Source: Antitrichia curtipendula
Taxonomy: Eukaryota > Streptophyta > Bryopsida > Hypnales > Leucodontaceae
Direction of reading: 5' to 3'
Length of the DNA: 64,000 nucleotides
Assembly: GCA_951230915.1 (NCBI GenBank)
Contig: OX579635.1
Span: 38,936,001 to 39,000,000, forward strand
Both the position numbers and the translations under genes were made by a program. Shown piece by piece: positions 11,252 through 24,779 of this stretch. The notes under the pieces are model-generated. The model was given only the letters and a program-made list of their open reading frames with translations, did not search any database and had not been told where the DNA came from. How positions within the stretch are numbered: position 1 is the stretch's first letter; each line of letters begins with the position of its first letter.

Positions 11252-12369
11252 TGTGTACACTAGAAGTAGATAATCTCCGGGTATCTCCTTTGTAGCATAA
11301 TGGAATGTCTAAGTGAAATAAGGTATATAAGTGACACAAGTACATTTCATTGCAAAATTCACAACAATTACTTTACAAAAAGAAGAATATGTTTCTTTCC
11401 AAAAGATTGTAAATAGTGAGGTCCAAAGTGAAGTTTCATCCCCCACTACATCTATCATAGTTTTGGATGAATAAATGAATGAATGAGAACATGACCATCT
11501 TTGGTGATGAGAATATGACTAAATTTTGTGACTATATATATATATATATATATATATAGCATTATAGATGCATATTAATAGAATATTCTATAAATTTAAT
11601 AAATGTTCATAGAATATTTCAAGACTTCTCTTAAATATTTTTATAAAGCCTTAATTTCTTTAAAACTTGTCCACTACAATTCAAAAATATCCAACTTGTA
11701 GAATTTTGGGTGGATTTACTATGCCATTGAATTGTGTATAGGGTAAACATTGAAAATTCAATAATATTTTGTTTTAATAAAATATATGTGTTTATTGATA
11801 TCTTTGTGTAGTAAAATTTAAAAATTCATCACCATTAATGTTTTGATCAAATATCATACAAAACAATTTTTAAAAATGAATTTTTTTGGTTATAAATGGA
11901 ATTTTGGTGAAAAGTGTAATTTGGCATGATTGATCAAAATTGCATAAGAATGCCATATTGATTATAGATCTTAAGAAATAGCAATTGTGAATCTACAAAC
12001 AAACATTCCTACTTTAAAGGGACATATGAAGTAGTACTCATACTTTTGTAACAAAATTATACGTTTAAAAATTTTCATACGGCTAATGAGATATAATTCT
12101 TTGTAAGCAACTTTAATGAACTCATTATCAACTATCAACAATTATTTTATTTTATTTTATTTTTTTATGTTGGAATTGAATAAAAATTGAATCTACAACA
12201 ATTTAATTTGCCATGAATGATTGGATGTATTCCATTGAATATTAAAATTACTTATTTATAAGAGGTCAAAGGAACAATTCAATGTTCACAAATTTAGAGA
12301 TGGAAAGAGGGGATATCTATCTATATTCTTAACTACAATTCTATGGTTTTTTCATGCTTATAGGTATGT
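11252..12369. repeat. AT-rich intergenic DNA with a (TA)13 microsatellite at 11533-11558
   Basis: A pure TA dinucleotide run of about 26 bp is present. A run of TTTTA units lies near 12145-12170. Nothing else is recognised and no gene is present. Confidence 0.6.
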
Positions 12370-13321
12370 TTAACCCCTAAATGTATTTGACTATGTTTTC
12401 ACCAAAAACGCTCCAAAACTGCCATTTCTAGTACAAGTACCAAATTTAATTTTTAAAACAATTTTGGACACATGTAACCGTAGGATCTTGTAGTAATCTG
12501 GTTTGAGAAGATGTGGAAAAAAATTTAGAATTTTCCACCGTGTAGATTGCAAGATATTCGCATTTGAAGTGACAAAACCCCCATTTTTGACCCTGAAAAA
12601 ATCCGGGCAGCTGCACTTCAGAAGGTCATATGTATAAAAAAAATGTTCAAAATGATGGTTACTCTTTGGATTCATTTTTCAAGTCAAGTTGGCTACATGC
12701 TTAAAAAATTTCAGATCATTTGGAGTTGTAGAACATATAGGAAAAAAATAGTAAGTAGAAAGAAGTAAAAAATGATTCAAAATACCAAATTGTTAATAAT
12801 TTATTTGTGGAATTGAAAAATGCCAATCCCAGTGGTTGAATTGTTGTGATGAACAATCTACACCCATTTCTTAAATTTTTTTTCAAAAATATTGAAGATT
12901 GAGTTAAATAAAGGACTTCAAAGTTTATTTTAGAGTAGAGAATCCATAACTATTCACAAACTACCCACAAACTAAAATTCCCATAACTTTCATCTCATTA
13001 ATCCGAATGGAATAATTCAAAGCTTTCCACGTATATACAAATCTAGAGAACCAATTTCAATTTTTAATTTGTTTAAAAAGTGATTTTTCAAGAAGTTTTT
13101 TTTGCTGCCCGGACTGCCCGCCAAGCAATGAAAACAACATTTCATACCATAACTTTTTAACCATGTAGTCAAAGGCTATGAAAATTGTTGGGCCTTAAAG
13201 CTACTCCTCGGAAAAATGTTGTGTGAAAATTTCAAAGAGAAAAAATAAAAACTCCAGCTGTAGTGAGCTGCCCCAAATCGCTATGTTGCCAAAAAACGTA
13301 GTTTGGGCATTTAGGGGTTAA
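12370..13321 (+). mobile_element. TTAA-bounded repeat, family A copy 3 (952 bp)
   Basis: Starts TTAACCCCTAAATG and ends CATTTAGGGGTTAA, with the same interior order as copy 2 and the same length. Differences from copy 2 are scattered substitutions and small indels. It is noncoding. Confidence 0.85.
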
Positions 13322-14723
13322 GTGTTTATGTATTTGTGATTACCAAGGTAATATCACTTATAATTGATAAGTTCTTTATATTAACCTTGGTAGTAGCATT
13401 AGTTGCAATACTATTAACAATTTTGCATAAAATTTCAAGATATAACCCTTATAAATGGTCCTATGCACATGATTCAATTTCTACTACTTCTAAGCTACTA
13501 GTAGTGTTCATTTGGGCTATGCTAGATCTACATTATACATCGGTGTTGTTATTTCATGCTCAATACTTATATTCGTACAATATACATCAAAAAAATAAAT
13601 TTTCAATTGGAGAAAAATAATCCACAACATGTCAAAAAAATATGTCACCTTTCATCTTTCAAACTTGTTGGGCAAGTTTGGCATAAATTAATTTGAAAAA
13701 TAGATGTCCTTTTTTTTAATATAAATTATGTACTAAAAAATTGATGGAAAAAAAAAATTGAAAAATTTATTTTTTAAACATTGGCAAGAACTTATTTTTT
13801 GAAAATATAATGTAATATAATATGATATATTATATAGAGACACATACTACAGAATGTGTCAATTTTGCACTTCACTAGTATTATAAAACTTCAAACTCAC
13901 TTTTTATACTATATATTGGTGGTTTCAACTTTAACCTTTGAAGGACGAGGGGGTGACCTTGAAAATCATCCCTTTTCATTACTGTGTGTATCATTGGCTT
14001 AAGAAATAACAAAAGCACTCATTGGAAGTCAAACTACTATAGAAGACCTCCCCTTTTCCCAACAAAATTCCAAAGATGAATAGTCTTACTTCTGTAGTAC
14101 TACAAATCAAACATTTGGCATCCATATCAACATTAAAGGGTTAATGCTTCCATGTTTGCATTGATTGTTCATTTCAAGAAATTAGGGAACAAAATTGAAC
14201 ATATTTACTATGAAGATGAACATGGAATCAATCTAGCCGGCTTGTAGAATAGAGCAACTTCAGAATTGCATCCCAACTTCAGAAATACAAATGAGGTATC
14301 AATCTAGTGGCTTGTAGAAAGAGGTGTTGTTGCAATGAATTCAAAGATGTGTTTATTGAAACCTTGTATTCACAGGAGCAGCTGCATTTCAAGCTCCAAT
14401 AGGCTGAAAGGAATTGTGCCTCGAGAGGAGCGACTCAGCTTCGGACCATTAGTGAGAATTTACCACTTGTACAAATTGACAGCAATGGGAAAAAAATCAT
14501 AAGATCTCTAACGCTAGCGTCTAAACCACATCAGTGAAACATGGACCGCCTTCTTCCCAACATCTGAATGTTAACATCACCAACTGATCAGTTGCATCTA
14601 ATCAGCGCAATGGAAGTCCTGGTGTTTGTTTCTTCCACTGAGGAGGATTCTACTTGCCTAGTTACAGAGTTCTTATTTTGTATGAACAATCAAAATGGAC
14701 ACCATCATCAAGAATGGGGAAGC
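13322..14723. other. AT-rich intergenic DNA and RMD5 3' flank
   Basis: No gene or transposon end is recognised. The last few hundred bases before 14724 should include the 3' untranslated region of the minus-strand RMD5 gene. The 94-codon plus frame at 13336-13620 is AT-biased and matches no family I know. Confidence 0.5.
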
Positions 14724-17014
14724 TTAGAAGTGGAGTTGCCTGCACAGGGAGATGGTTGTCTCAGAGGGACAGTAGGGGCACTTGAACAACCGGTTGTGGC
14801 CCTTGGCCAGCTTCTGGATGGACTGTTTGCAAAGGACGTGGCCGCAAGGAAGAAGCATGGGAGGATTCTCCGCAGTGCTCTGATCTCTGGAAACTGGGCA
14901 TGCGAAGATAGAGTGGAACTGGAAACCCTTGTCCAGCTCTATTTCCACAGGCAGTTGCCGCATGGACTGCCACTCGTGTTTCTTGGTTGCCATCACGGTT
15001 GCGAGTTTCAATAGCGTTGGGAGGGCCTGCAACACGAAGGGAACACGGAGAGTGTTAGAAATAGGTGTCCAGACCTAACAACTGCAACACAGAGAGGGAA
15101 GGGCTGGTAGAACTGGTCAAAGTGCATTTAAACCCTGAAGGACTGAGATTTCACGGTTTCAAGCTCACCAATTTGACTGGTCATATTGGAAAAAACATAA
15201 TTCAGATGCCGACAAATTTTATATCAGCAGAATCAGTGAAAAACATTGCACGGTCAAAATATGAATAAAATGAAGAAATGAAACTCCCCGTATGAACAAC
15301 TCAAAAGTGGAAAAAACATAACGCCCAATGTAGATCTCTTGATCCTTTACGGGTAAGGCTCCATTTTTTATGTTCCAATTTGGGGACAAGTTCCACATTA
15401 AAAAGAACCATTCTAATAAAGGAAAACACTGAAAACAGCTGGAAGCCACAGGAATGGGCTCCCTAAGAAAAAGCACGAGGCACAAAATTTGGACCTGATC
15501 TCAAGAAATAAGCAAATCTGACCTGGGAACCCGCCGAGATAGTGACCAATAGAGGACTCTCATAGGATTGCCCCAGCATTGCACAACACTCCCTTGTAAA
15601 CTCAAGCGCTATAGCATCCCAATGTGTTGCAGCCAGGATATCCGAGTACGGCGACATGTGCAGCCTCCCAGCCCACAACAATCCCCCCATCAACCTCTGA
15701 ATTTCAGGCATGTGAGAATCCGCAAACTGCCTAAAGGAGCTTCTCGCATACTCCAGTGCTGAGGCTCTGTCTCCCCTTTCCAAAAACTGTACAAACTGGA
15801 GCCTCTGCAGTTTGAATTCCAAAGACGACTTTTTGTTTTCCAAAGCCACGCGGTGCTCCTGCGCCCAAGTGAGAGCTGGACCTAAATTTGCCGCATGCAT
15901 CTGCTCTAATATCTGATACATCTCAAAAAAAGGAGCCTTCAAAATGGTAGGGTCTCCTTCCTGTGACTCGGTTACAAAGCAATCCCCCAGGCTGAACAGA
16001 CCTTGTCGGTAAAAATGCAAGGCCACAAGCTGATTAATAAGTCGATTGTCGAACTCCACATCCCGATACGATTTAGCGAGGTCAGGATTCAAGCACTTGT
16101 CGATCAGTTTTCCACACTTGGTCATGGCAAGGTTCGTGTCCTTCATGGGAGCTGCAGCATGGCACGTCTGCAATTTTCCTCCACATCCCTGCAGGAAAAT
16201 GAAGAGGAGAAAATGAAATCGATTGCAAACCATGTGCAAAGAAAAGCCTATCCACTCTCGATTCTTCGCTCACCATTGAATGGCTGAAGCATGATACACA
16301 GATACACTGGCATCTAAAATACATTTTTCAGATAGTTGTATGGCAGCATATTACTAGTTTCTTCTGTCCAATACGCATGCATACAGTACAGGGAGTACCT
16401 GCAATGAATTACAAAGTCTTATCACTAAATTGCACTTGTCAGAATGTAGATCACCAAAAAGTCGCACATAAATACGTCACAAACTGACAGTCTAAGCCAA
16501 TGATCAGCAAATTCTGTAAGGCCTCTGCCCCTACAAGAGTCTATATCACCAAAATCAGAGAAATTTTTTACATGTATTGGTCGACAATAAATAAATTTGG
16601 ACTGAAGAATCATCCAAATAAACCTACCCAAAACTGCCAAAAAAATGGAGTCCAATTTGAACTTCTGGATCCTTTAGGAGTATCACTCGCTATTACACCT
16701 CTTGGAAGAGCTGCTAACATTGACAATATGGAGCACAGCCTAATATCATGCACATTCTCGGACAGCACTTCTTGACAGAGAATTTGGGGTTTGAGAATTC
16801 AGGACTACGGAAGAGCAAGCAAGTGCACCTGTAGGGCCTCCATCACCGATTTATGATCCACTCCAAGAGCCCCTTCAGGAACCTTGGAAAGCTCGGCAAC
16901 AGCGTCAGTTATGGCATCCAGCACCTTCTCGACATTCTCTTGGGTTTTCCCATACCAGACCTTCTGCTTCTTCGAGACACGATTAAACGCATCCCTAATG
17001 GACGGTAAGTCCAT
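14724..17014 (-). CDS. RMD5: RMD5 homologue, RING subunit of the GID/CTLH ubiquitin ligase
   Basis: Three coding exons on the minus strand: 17014-16829 (62 aa), 16188-15523 (222 aa) and 15026-14724 (100 aa plus TAA). All introns are phase 0 with GT-AG ends, giving 384 aa, close to the length I recall for Arabidopsis RMD5. The start MDLPSIRDAFNRVSKKQK matches the family's conserved N-terminus. The middle carries the CTLH/CRA region (LINQLVALHFYRQGLF; RLQFVQFLERG; FADSHMPEIQRLM). The C-terminus is the degenerate RMD5 RING: ACPVSRDQ at about 326-333, LLPCGHVLCKQS at about 343-353, CPYC at 367-370, ending SLCRQLHF. RMD5 pairs with MAEA/GID9 as the catalytic RING heterodimer of a cytosolic ligase. 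The gene looks intact. An upstream 5' UTR intron is possible but not proven. Confidence 0.95.
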
Positions 17015-19360
17015 TCTTCCCTGTTTGCCTCTTCTTCCGTAACTCAGATTTCGATTCCACCTTCCAAGAGTTATCCAACCCTAAACCAGTTGGTAGAATT
17101 TATTCCTTCAACGCAAAAGCCAGTTCAACTTTCCTCTACCACAATTTCCTGAATAAGAAAACTCTCCTGGAAAGGCTACAAGGCCTAACTCTCACTGAAG
17201 CATCTTTACACCCTTCACATGAAGAGCATGCAAGAAAACCCTAGAAAAGTGAAGGAATACTGCACATCAACGCGACAAAAGGGGTCCACTTCCTCATGAA
17301 ACCAATAGCGTGTCAAGTAAACATGGCCATTGTAGAGAAATTAAGCTGGTTCTCACCTATTCCGCAATTTATCTCAGAATCAAAAGGAATTTCGTCCAAT
17401 TCTCCATATTAAGCCATCCCTTCGCTATATCATAACAAACACGAAAACAGAATTGACACTCCCTATCGCCATCGTTACCAGAACACACAACATTAGCAGT
17501 TGCTACCAAAACACAGTTTCTTCTGCCGAGAAACTCATGGTCACGGCTTCCGAATACGCAAACCACTAAGCTACTCCTTTTAAAATAAATCCAGAGTGCT
17601 TCCCAACACGAAAATCTCCGTGCAAAACCCTCCAGCAAACTCACCACAACACCATCACGACAACAACATCCACAACCCCGGTTATCCCTCAAAACCCTAA
17701 ACCTAGGAAATTCGAATCCCAATCCAAACTGTAACCTAATAACCTAAACGAGTCCACTCCGATACTCAAACTCAACAGACCAACAAAACTCCACGGAATT
17801 TCTCAAAAAAAACAAAAAACAAAAACATTACACAATTCTCCCCCAGAAAAAGATTCCGGAAACCCAAATAATCAATCAAACACAAACGAATGCAGCATCA
17901 GTTTTTTTCTTACAGAAGCCATCTCTCCCCATTGAAAGAGCGTTGCAAGCATTCCAAAGAGTCTGAACCACATCGGAGTTATCCATAATGAGCTTACATT
18001 TGGAAGTTTGCATTCTACAACAGAGAAACAGGATTGAGCGCCATGGATTTTTTGATTCTACAAGAACATGAAAGCGATTGCTTGCTTGGCAAGCAAAGGA
18101 TCATCGTAAGAATAGGAAGAGTGTGCTACAGAAAGGGAAGCATGGCAATTTTCATGCAAAGCAAGGACGGTATTCTCGTGACAAAGTTTGGGGGAGGACT
18201 GATTGAAGCTTGCTTGTGGGAAAGGGGAAAGGTCACAAACTCATGGGGACATTGATTGTGGCATGCTATTGATGGCCATTGGAAGGACTAACATGTCTCA
18301 TCTCTTCTTTTGGGGAAAATTAGAAGGTAGGGACACCTAAAATTGCCAACAATTTTTTTAATTGTTTGTAGTTCCAATTACATATTAGACTAATCAAATT
18401 TCAAACGGAAGGAGATTTCAATGCACCAAAGAATGCATCATTTAGATAATGTATACAAAAGTAATGTGGGATCAAAAATATTGATAGATGTTTTAAAATA
18501 GTTTTTTCAACAATAGGTATGTTTCGATTTAGGAAATGTACTTAACCCCTAACTATTGGATCGACCATATATGGTTGATTCAAAATTCTGAGCTCATTTT
18601 GCTTTGGGTAGTTAAATTCTTTTAATTGGTTTAAAATATTTTATGGACAATGTTGAAGATTAACTATTGAGAACTTTTATTTTTCACTATAAAAGGTTAA
18701 TATTTTATATTTGAGAGGCCTTGAAAGGCAAACATGTATCATTGGTGGAAAAGGACAACATTGTAGAGACAACAAAAAAGAGCCATATATAAAGTGGTCA
18801 AAGAGAAAAACAATTGTGGGGGCAATGGGTCTGGCTTTGATAGAATGGGCCCAACATTAGTGCAAACAATTCCTAGTTTGGCGCCAAAAAAACAAGAAAC
18901 TAAAACCAATGAAAACTTTCCATTTGTGCAAATTCCTAATTGATAGAAAAGCACATTGTAGCCATTGTGGCAGGTGATAACAACCAACTCCTAACTTACA
19001 ACCGCTTCTACACCTTTCATAATAGGATGACATGAAAACAATGGTGCTCACAATAGTTTCAATTGACAAATCCCCCAAAAAATTTACAATAAAAGAACAT
19101 TGTAAAGCATTCTAACTAACAAATCAGTGAAAGATGCAATAAAATATACAAACATTGCAAAGAAAAACAGCTACTACCAAACATTGCAAAAAAAACATTT
19201 ATAAGTTGCAACAATTTGAATTTGAATTCAAAAAGCTCCATTTGCATACAAATTTGTCACAATGGACATAATTTCAAATCCTCCCATCTTTCTTTGCTAC
19301 ATTGGAGGACCAATAGTCATAGTTAGAAATTGGGGAAGGCAACAAGGTGCAAGTGCATAA
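17015..19360. other. Intergenic; RMD5 upstream region then AT-rich DNA
   Basis: The first 900 bp or so are upstream of RMD5 and less AT-rich; they may hold its promoter and leader. A single TTAACCCCTAACTATTGG motif at about 18543 resembles a TTAA-element terminus, but no partner end was found. The plus frame at 18034-18255 (73 codons) shows no known motif. Confidence 0.4.
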
Positions 19361-19813
19361 CAAGAAAGACTTATTACAGAAGCTCTAGATTCAAACTATT
19401 TTGTCAAGTTATCTAAACAAAAGAAGTGGAAAGAGATTGGCACTACTCCAAAAAATAGGGCTTTTAGATCTAGATACTATCAACAAGTAGCTCATATTTT
19501 GAGGTGGAAAGAGAGGCATGTAGATGATTTCTCTGAATCTATATGAGATACCTTGGGAATATTTGTGTGGCTAGATCATGGAGGGGAACAGAGAACCATA
19601 GAAGGAGCCATAGACTTGGTGGCATTAGAGAGACAAGGAAAAACCACACTCACACTTCAATGGAGCGATCCGCAATGGCCAAGGACAACACATTTGAAAA
19701 GCAAGATATCTAAGTTAGCAATTAAGAGGTACACATCATCAAAGACAGCAAAGACGAGACAAATAGCTTACACTGAAGGCTGGGCAGAAGGAAAGAAACA
19801 AGCGGTGTCATGA
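19361..19813 (+). pseudogene. Broken open frame of unknown family (about 150 codons, one TGA)
   Basis: A plus-strand frame is open from 19361 to 19813 apart from one TGA at 19544-19546. The first part includes NYFVKLSKQKKWKEIG and YYQQVAHILRWKERH. The second part includes IFVWLDHGGEQRTIEGAID. Both halves are charged and have balanced composition, unlike the surrounding AT-rich noise, so it looks like a former coding segment. I do not recognise the family; it may be a transposon fragment. Confidence 0.35.
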
Positions 19814-21470
19814 TGAAAATGCTTTTATCATATAGAAATCTTGTTTTCTATGGCATTTGTTTGGCTCTGAATAAAGAACCTTTCATAGGAAGGAAGGAAG
19901 GGAGAAAAATGTGGGGGCATGGTGAAAAACATAGCTTATTTCAATGTTGGTGATTTTGGGGGCTTGTTAACAAATCTTGGGTGTATTGCATTTTGTCACT
20001 AGCTCAAGGGGCAAGTGGCCAGTTGGCTGATTATTTCCTGCTCTCACTAGCAAGTGTCAAGTTGTGGGCCACCTACAATAATCAACAAGTTCAACTGGAA
20101 TTGAATTTGGACTAGAGAGGCAACTTTCAACGGACTTTGACAACCAACCGAGTCTACGACTTGGCGATCAACTACGGGGGTTTGAGGATTTTATACCTTT
20201 GGTTGTAACTATAGGACTCTACCTTCAAAAAATGCTTATCTTTTATTTATAAGAAAGGTTAAAATTAGATTTGTTTGGTTATGTTGTAGAAAAAGAAAGC
20301 ATTAGAAAAAATCTGAATCCTACGTAGGGCCGCTAGCTTTTCATTTCCGCCCCCCTTCCATCCCTCCCCCGCAGTACAAAGGCAAAAAAATAAAAATAAA
20401 AATATTTTTTCAAATATCCAATTTGATTTGTAGCTCCGTGTGAAAATTTGAGTTGGAGTCATGGGGGATAAATGGTTCAACCAATAGGTGGAGAGATGCC
20501 CATGTGATTAAGCTTGGGTTGATGTATCATCTTAAAAAGAAGATAAGGAAGAGAAACCTTCTTCACTCAGGGGATAGTTGTTTTGGGGCTGTAGAGTTTT
20601 TGCCGTGGGTTTGGAAAGAGATTGCAATTTATGTACAGAGATTTTGGTTGTGAAATTTGGAAAGATGTTTTTCATGTTTTTGTGAATCCAAAAAGTTATT
20701 ATTCCAACCGTTTGGACTTTGTGTGTAAAAGTTATGCCTTGCAAAGTGAGAGGAAGTCAATTGCCTTAGGATTTTGAGATAGAATTTTTGAATGTCTATC
20801 ATGGTATATTTAGAGTGTTTATGGGCTTGAAAATTAGCATGGTTTTGTATAGAGTTTTTATCTTTCTAAAGAGTTAGAGCATGCTTAATTTGGGACTAGG
20901 AAGAGGGAGATATGAGCATAGAAGGGTGGTAGATTAGAGCTGCTGCTAGAAATTTTAGTCTTTACTTCAAAGTGTCATAAGAGATAGAGTACTTCGATTT
21001 TGGAGTTGAAATTTGGAAGTAGTATGTATGACGTTTTTGGCTTTTCAAAAAGTTATGACTAAAAGTATGTGGAGCGGTTTTGAGGAAGATACGCCTTTAG
21101 AAGCAAAGACGCATTGAGTTGCTACCAAATTTGGAGGAGGAGACTTTGATCGACTATGGAAATTAGACAATATATTATTTTGATTTGAGTTTTAGGGGAT
21201 TTTAGAGGCTTGTATCATCTTTCCAAAAATCTCTTTTACTCTTTATTTGAATATTTTATGTAGCTATAGCACCCCTGTAACTGATGGCTACCTTTACAAG
21301 GGATTTATATGGTTATTTGCAATGAATTTTAGCTTAAATCTTCTTTATATATGGTATATATGTGTATAAATATACTATGAGATACATGTATCATACATGT
21401 ATGTAAACATTTTGATGTATAGGATACATATATATAATTTTGTATGCACGTATCCTACAAGTACATATAT
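19814..21470. other. Intergenic, no gene recognised
   Basis: AT-rich with no domain-bearing frame. Near 21336-21470 there are short runs of alternating TATA and ATACAT motifs. Nothing else is visible. Confidence 0.4.
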
Positions 21471-21787
21471 GGGCAATTTCGTTAAAATGGCGGTATTCCA
21501 TGTGCCATTTTCAGAGTGCCCACTCTAAACCATAGAAGCGACATCTAGGACAAAGATAGATTTCAAAGATCTAGGACTGTTGTAGATTTCAGAAGTCTAT
21601 GAATATTATAGATTTTAGACTGAAAAATTTGAAAAATCTAGGACTTTTATAGATTTCAGATATCTAGGAATGATATAGATGTCAGAAATCTAAAATAGAT
21701 GTAGATTTCAGACCATTTCAGAGTGCACGGTCTGAACAGTTAAAAGTGCCAAACTAACAGAATACCGCCATTTTAATGAAATTGCCC
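21471..21787. mobile_element. MITE with GGGCAATTTC termini, 317 bp
   Basis: Starts GGGCAATTTCGTTAAAATGG and ends with the near-exact reverse complement, so the terminal inverted repeat is at least 28 bp. Flanking sequence is ATATAT on both sides, which may be a target duplication or simple repeat. The interior repeats a GATTTCAGA-ATCTA motif several times. It sits beside the point where the LINE reverse transcriptase is cut off. A shorter relative lies at 41906-42031. Confidence 0.75.
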
Positions 21788-21804
21788 ATATATGTACTTT
21801 GGAC

Positions 21805-23855
21805 TATACAAGTATTGATAAGTATGAGGCGAGGGGGCATCCTTGCTTCACTACCCTCTTCAAGGTGAATGGTGAGCTTGCTTCACCATTCACCATTACT
21901 GTCGATTCGGATCCATGATAAAGGAATGCAGTCCATTTGATGAAGACCGGGTCAAAGCCCATCTTAACCATTACAACCTGTAGGAATATCCAATTGACTC
22001 TATCAAAAGCTTTTTCGTAATCCAGTAACATGAGGACTAGGTTTTGCTGGGACTCTACTACCCACTCCAAAGATGTCCAACATGCTTCGGCGAGGACAAA
22101 CCTTGTCTGAGAAGGCCGTATGAGGCTTGGGAGCATGGGCTTTAACCTAGAAGCTAGTAGCTTGGCTTGGATTTTGTATTAGGAGTTTAACAAAGTGATT
22201 GGTTTGTAGTTTGAGATTAGGTGTGGATCCCCAGGTTTTGGTATGAAGACTATCTTCCCCTGCTTGATGCTTGCTTGAAGTTCTCTTGTCGCCTTCATCT
22301 CCTTTGCCAGTTTTGTGAGAACCGGGCTGGTTAGGTCTGCAAATTCCTTGAAGAATTCTGTGGGGAAGCAGTCTACCCCTGGAACCTTGTGGGTTTGAAG
22401 TTAATCTAGCGCTTGTTTGATCTCTTGTATGGATATCTCCCTAGTGAGTTGCTGGTTTTGTTTGTGGGTGACTATGGATGGAACACTTTGTAGACAGCAT
22501 TTCCTTGTCGTGATGTTAGCGTCTACTTTCTTATCTATTTTGTACAGGTTGGTATAAAAGTCCATCATGATCCTCCTTATCTCTCGGGATCCCTAGTGGT
22601 GGCTCCTTCGTGGATGACCTCTTTGATGTAGTTTTGGGTTCTGTATTTGGTGTAGAATTCAAAGAACTCCCGAGAGCAAGTATCACCTATATTATTCCAT
22701 TGGATGTCTCGTTCCGCCCTCCATTTTTCTTGGTTGTCCATCCTAAGTTGGTGCAACGTTTATTGGGTTGAGCTGAGGGCATCCTGTGCTTGTTCATCGT
22801 TCTAGTTGTTGTGGAGGATTGCCTCTACTGCCTCTATAGTCTTGAATTGATCGTTGTATTTAATTTTCCTTGTTGTTTCTTCCTTTCTTTTGTGGAAGTT
22901 GCTGCACTTCATAATGTTGTGAATTATTTGGTCTAATTTGCCTGCCCAGGTGCCGCTTGAGTCTTCTCGTATGCCGTCTAGCCAGGCGTCCTTGAGTAGA
23001 GTATGGACTTTTGCCGTGTGGAGCAGAGGGATATGAAAGGATGCTTGTGCCCTAGGTATAGTCATGACTTTGTGTATCTGGTAGTGAACAGGTGCGTGGT
23101 TGAAGATACCTGCGAGGGTTGGCCCAGCTCGTGTGTTGCCACCAAGGGTGTGTATTTCTTGATTGGTATAGTATCTGTCTATGCGGGAGAACATTGGAGC
23201 ACCCCTTCAAGTGCCTTGCCACGTGAAGTGCTTGGGCGTTGTTTTGGTAAAGTCATTTGAACCGTATGTCTTTTAGTCCATAGATTAGCAACATGTCGCT
23301 CCACACCCGTCTTTCAGTTTGGGTCATTGTTGTACCTGTAAAAGCTGTAGATCTACTTGATTCTTCTTCTACCATATTCCAATCACCACCCCATACCCAC
23401 TCCGTTGATGGGAGGTTGTATTGTGTCAGAATTCTCCACATTCTGGCCTTGGCTACGGGTTGGTTATACCCATAGATGTTGACGAATCCTATCTTCATTG
23501 TGGGAGAAAAACAAAACATTATTTACTACGCTCTGCTACTGATTATCACACCATGCTCCTCTATGAAGGGAACTAAATGCTCTGCAACTAGAATGCCAGT
23601 TCCTCCCATATATTTACCCATGTTGGCAGAATATAGGGATTCATTCCAGAGTCTTTTCCCACCCTTGAAATGCAATTGAGAAGTGCTGGATATGCAATCC
23701 CTAATCCCCATGTGTGTTTCTTGCAGGAGGATAAGTTCCGGCTTGGAGGCTGTTTGGTTGATGAAGTTTTTAATGTCGCGTTGCTTTCGGGTCCCCTATT
23801 TTCCTAAGCCGAGACTACGCACATTGTATGTGATGCTTGTGAGGGGAATCTTCAT
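21805..23855 (-). pseudogene. LINE ORF2, endonuclease plus truncated reverse transcriptase
   Basis: A start at 23855 gives MKIPLTSITYNVRSLGLGK, then TAG, then the endonuclease run with ELILLQETH, a double stop after ISSRA, then GFVNIYGYNQP and the GGDWNMV motif (EN GDxN), then SRIDRYY. Much further on comes the reverse transcriptase: LLDYEKAFDRVNW (catalytic block A), then VVKQGCPLA. The YxDD block is absent because of the 3' truncation. The protein would nick DNA and copy the element's RNA if intact; it is inactive here. Confidence 0.85.
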
Positions 23856-24779
23856 GTTTGAAAATTGAGGTTCTCCATGAACCGGCCTTGCGCCTGTTCA
23901 ACTCCTTCCTCTTGTGCGAGGGCGTTGTCCAGTTCAATGTCCATGTAAATGGGGATGGCAGCTCCCTTGAATTTCTAGCCTGTCTATTTGTTTAGTGTTG
24001 TTGCTTGTTTGATGACTTCTGTTTCAATGAGTTTGGTCTTGAACGTTTCAGCCATTTTGTATTGTTGTAGGGTCCCTTTCTCCGCAAGTTTCGGCATGCG
24101 CGCTAAATTTGTTGTTAGACGCAGCCAAGCGTAGTTTGTTGGTCTTTGCACCCCTTATGCCGTCTTAGGCTGTCTCCACGTATGGTATGAGTAGACAACA
24201 TGCTTGTGTTGAGCACCATGAGAAAAAACATGTGGTATCTATCTAGTGTCAAAGTGGGCTATATTTCATGTCATGCAACATGACTGTTTGCAATGCCTTC
24301 GCTGTTTGGTTGATGGTATATTCCTTGGCTTGGTTCCGTGTCCATGTTGTGATGGTTGTATCATTTGTTACTGTGGCGATTCGTACTGCTCTTCTTTGAT
24401 GCGTGGCCACATCTGATAGATAGTAGGTGGCCTAGCAACCTTTACCTTGCTTCGAGTCTAGAATTGTGCATACATAGAGTGTGATTACTTTGCAGGGCTA
24501 TGTCGTTTGTGAGTCGGGTGTGGGGATGTTCAAGGCGTGGTAGAACTCCTTCGGCATAGTTTGCATGTGGTAACCAACTCTTTAGGTTGGATGTGAGAGG
24601 GTGGCCGGTACTCCCATTGGCAGCATCTTCTTCTTCCTCCTGCTTTTACTGTGTTGCCATACAAAGTTGGTTCCTTCTTCTTCTTCTTGGGTGTTGTTCA
24701 TCTAGCTTGGGTTGTTGTGCTCTCCATGGGCCCTATCAAGATCTGTTGGTGATGTCTGATTTGAAGCCTACCCGTGGTA

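Noticed and set aside
14568..15014. 148-codon plus-strand frame over the RMD5 last exon
   Set aside because: It is the complement of the RMD5 RING exon, whose identity is unambiguous on the minus strand.
17369..17722. 117-codon minus-strand frame upstream of RMD5
   Set aside because: Cys- and Val-rich composition with no motif; it lies in the likely promoter or leader region.
18543..18560. TTAACCCCTAACTATTGG as the end of another TTAA element
   Set aside because: No matching opposite terminus or family interior was found around it, so it may be chance or a lone remnant.
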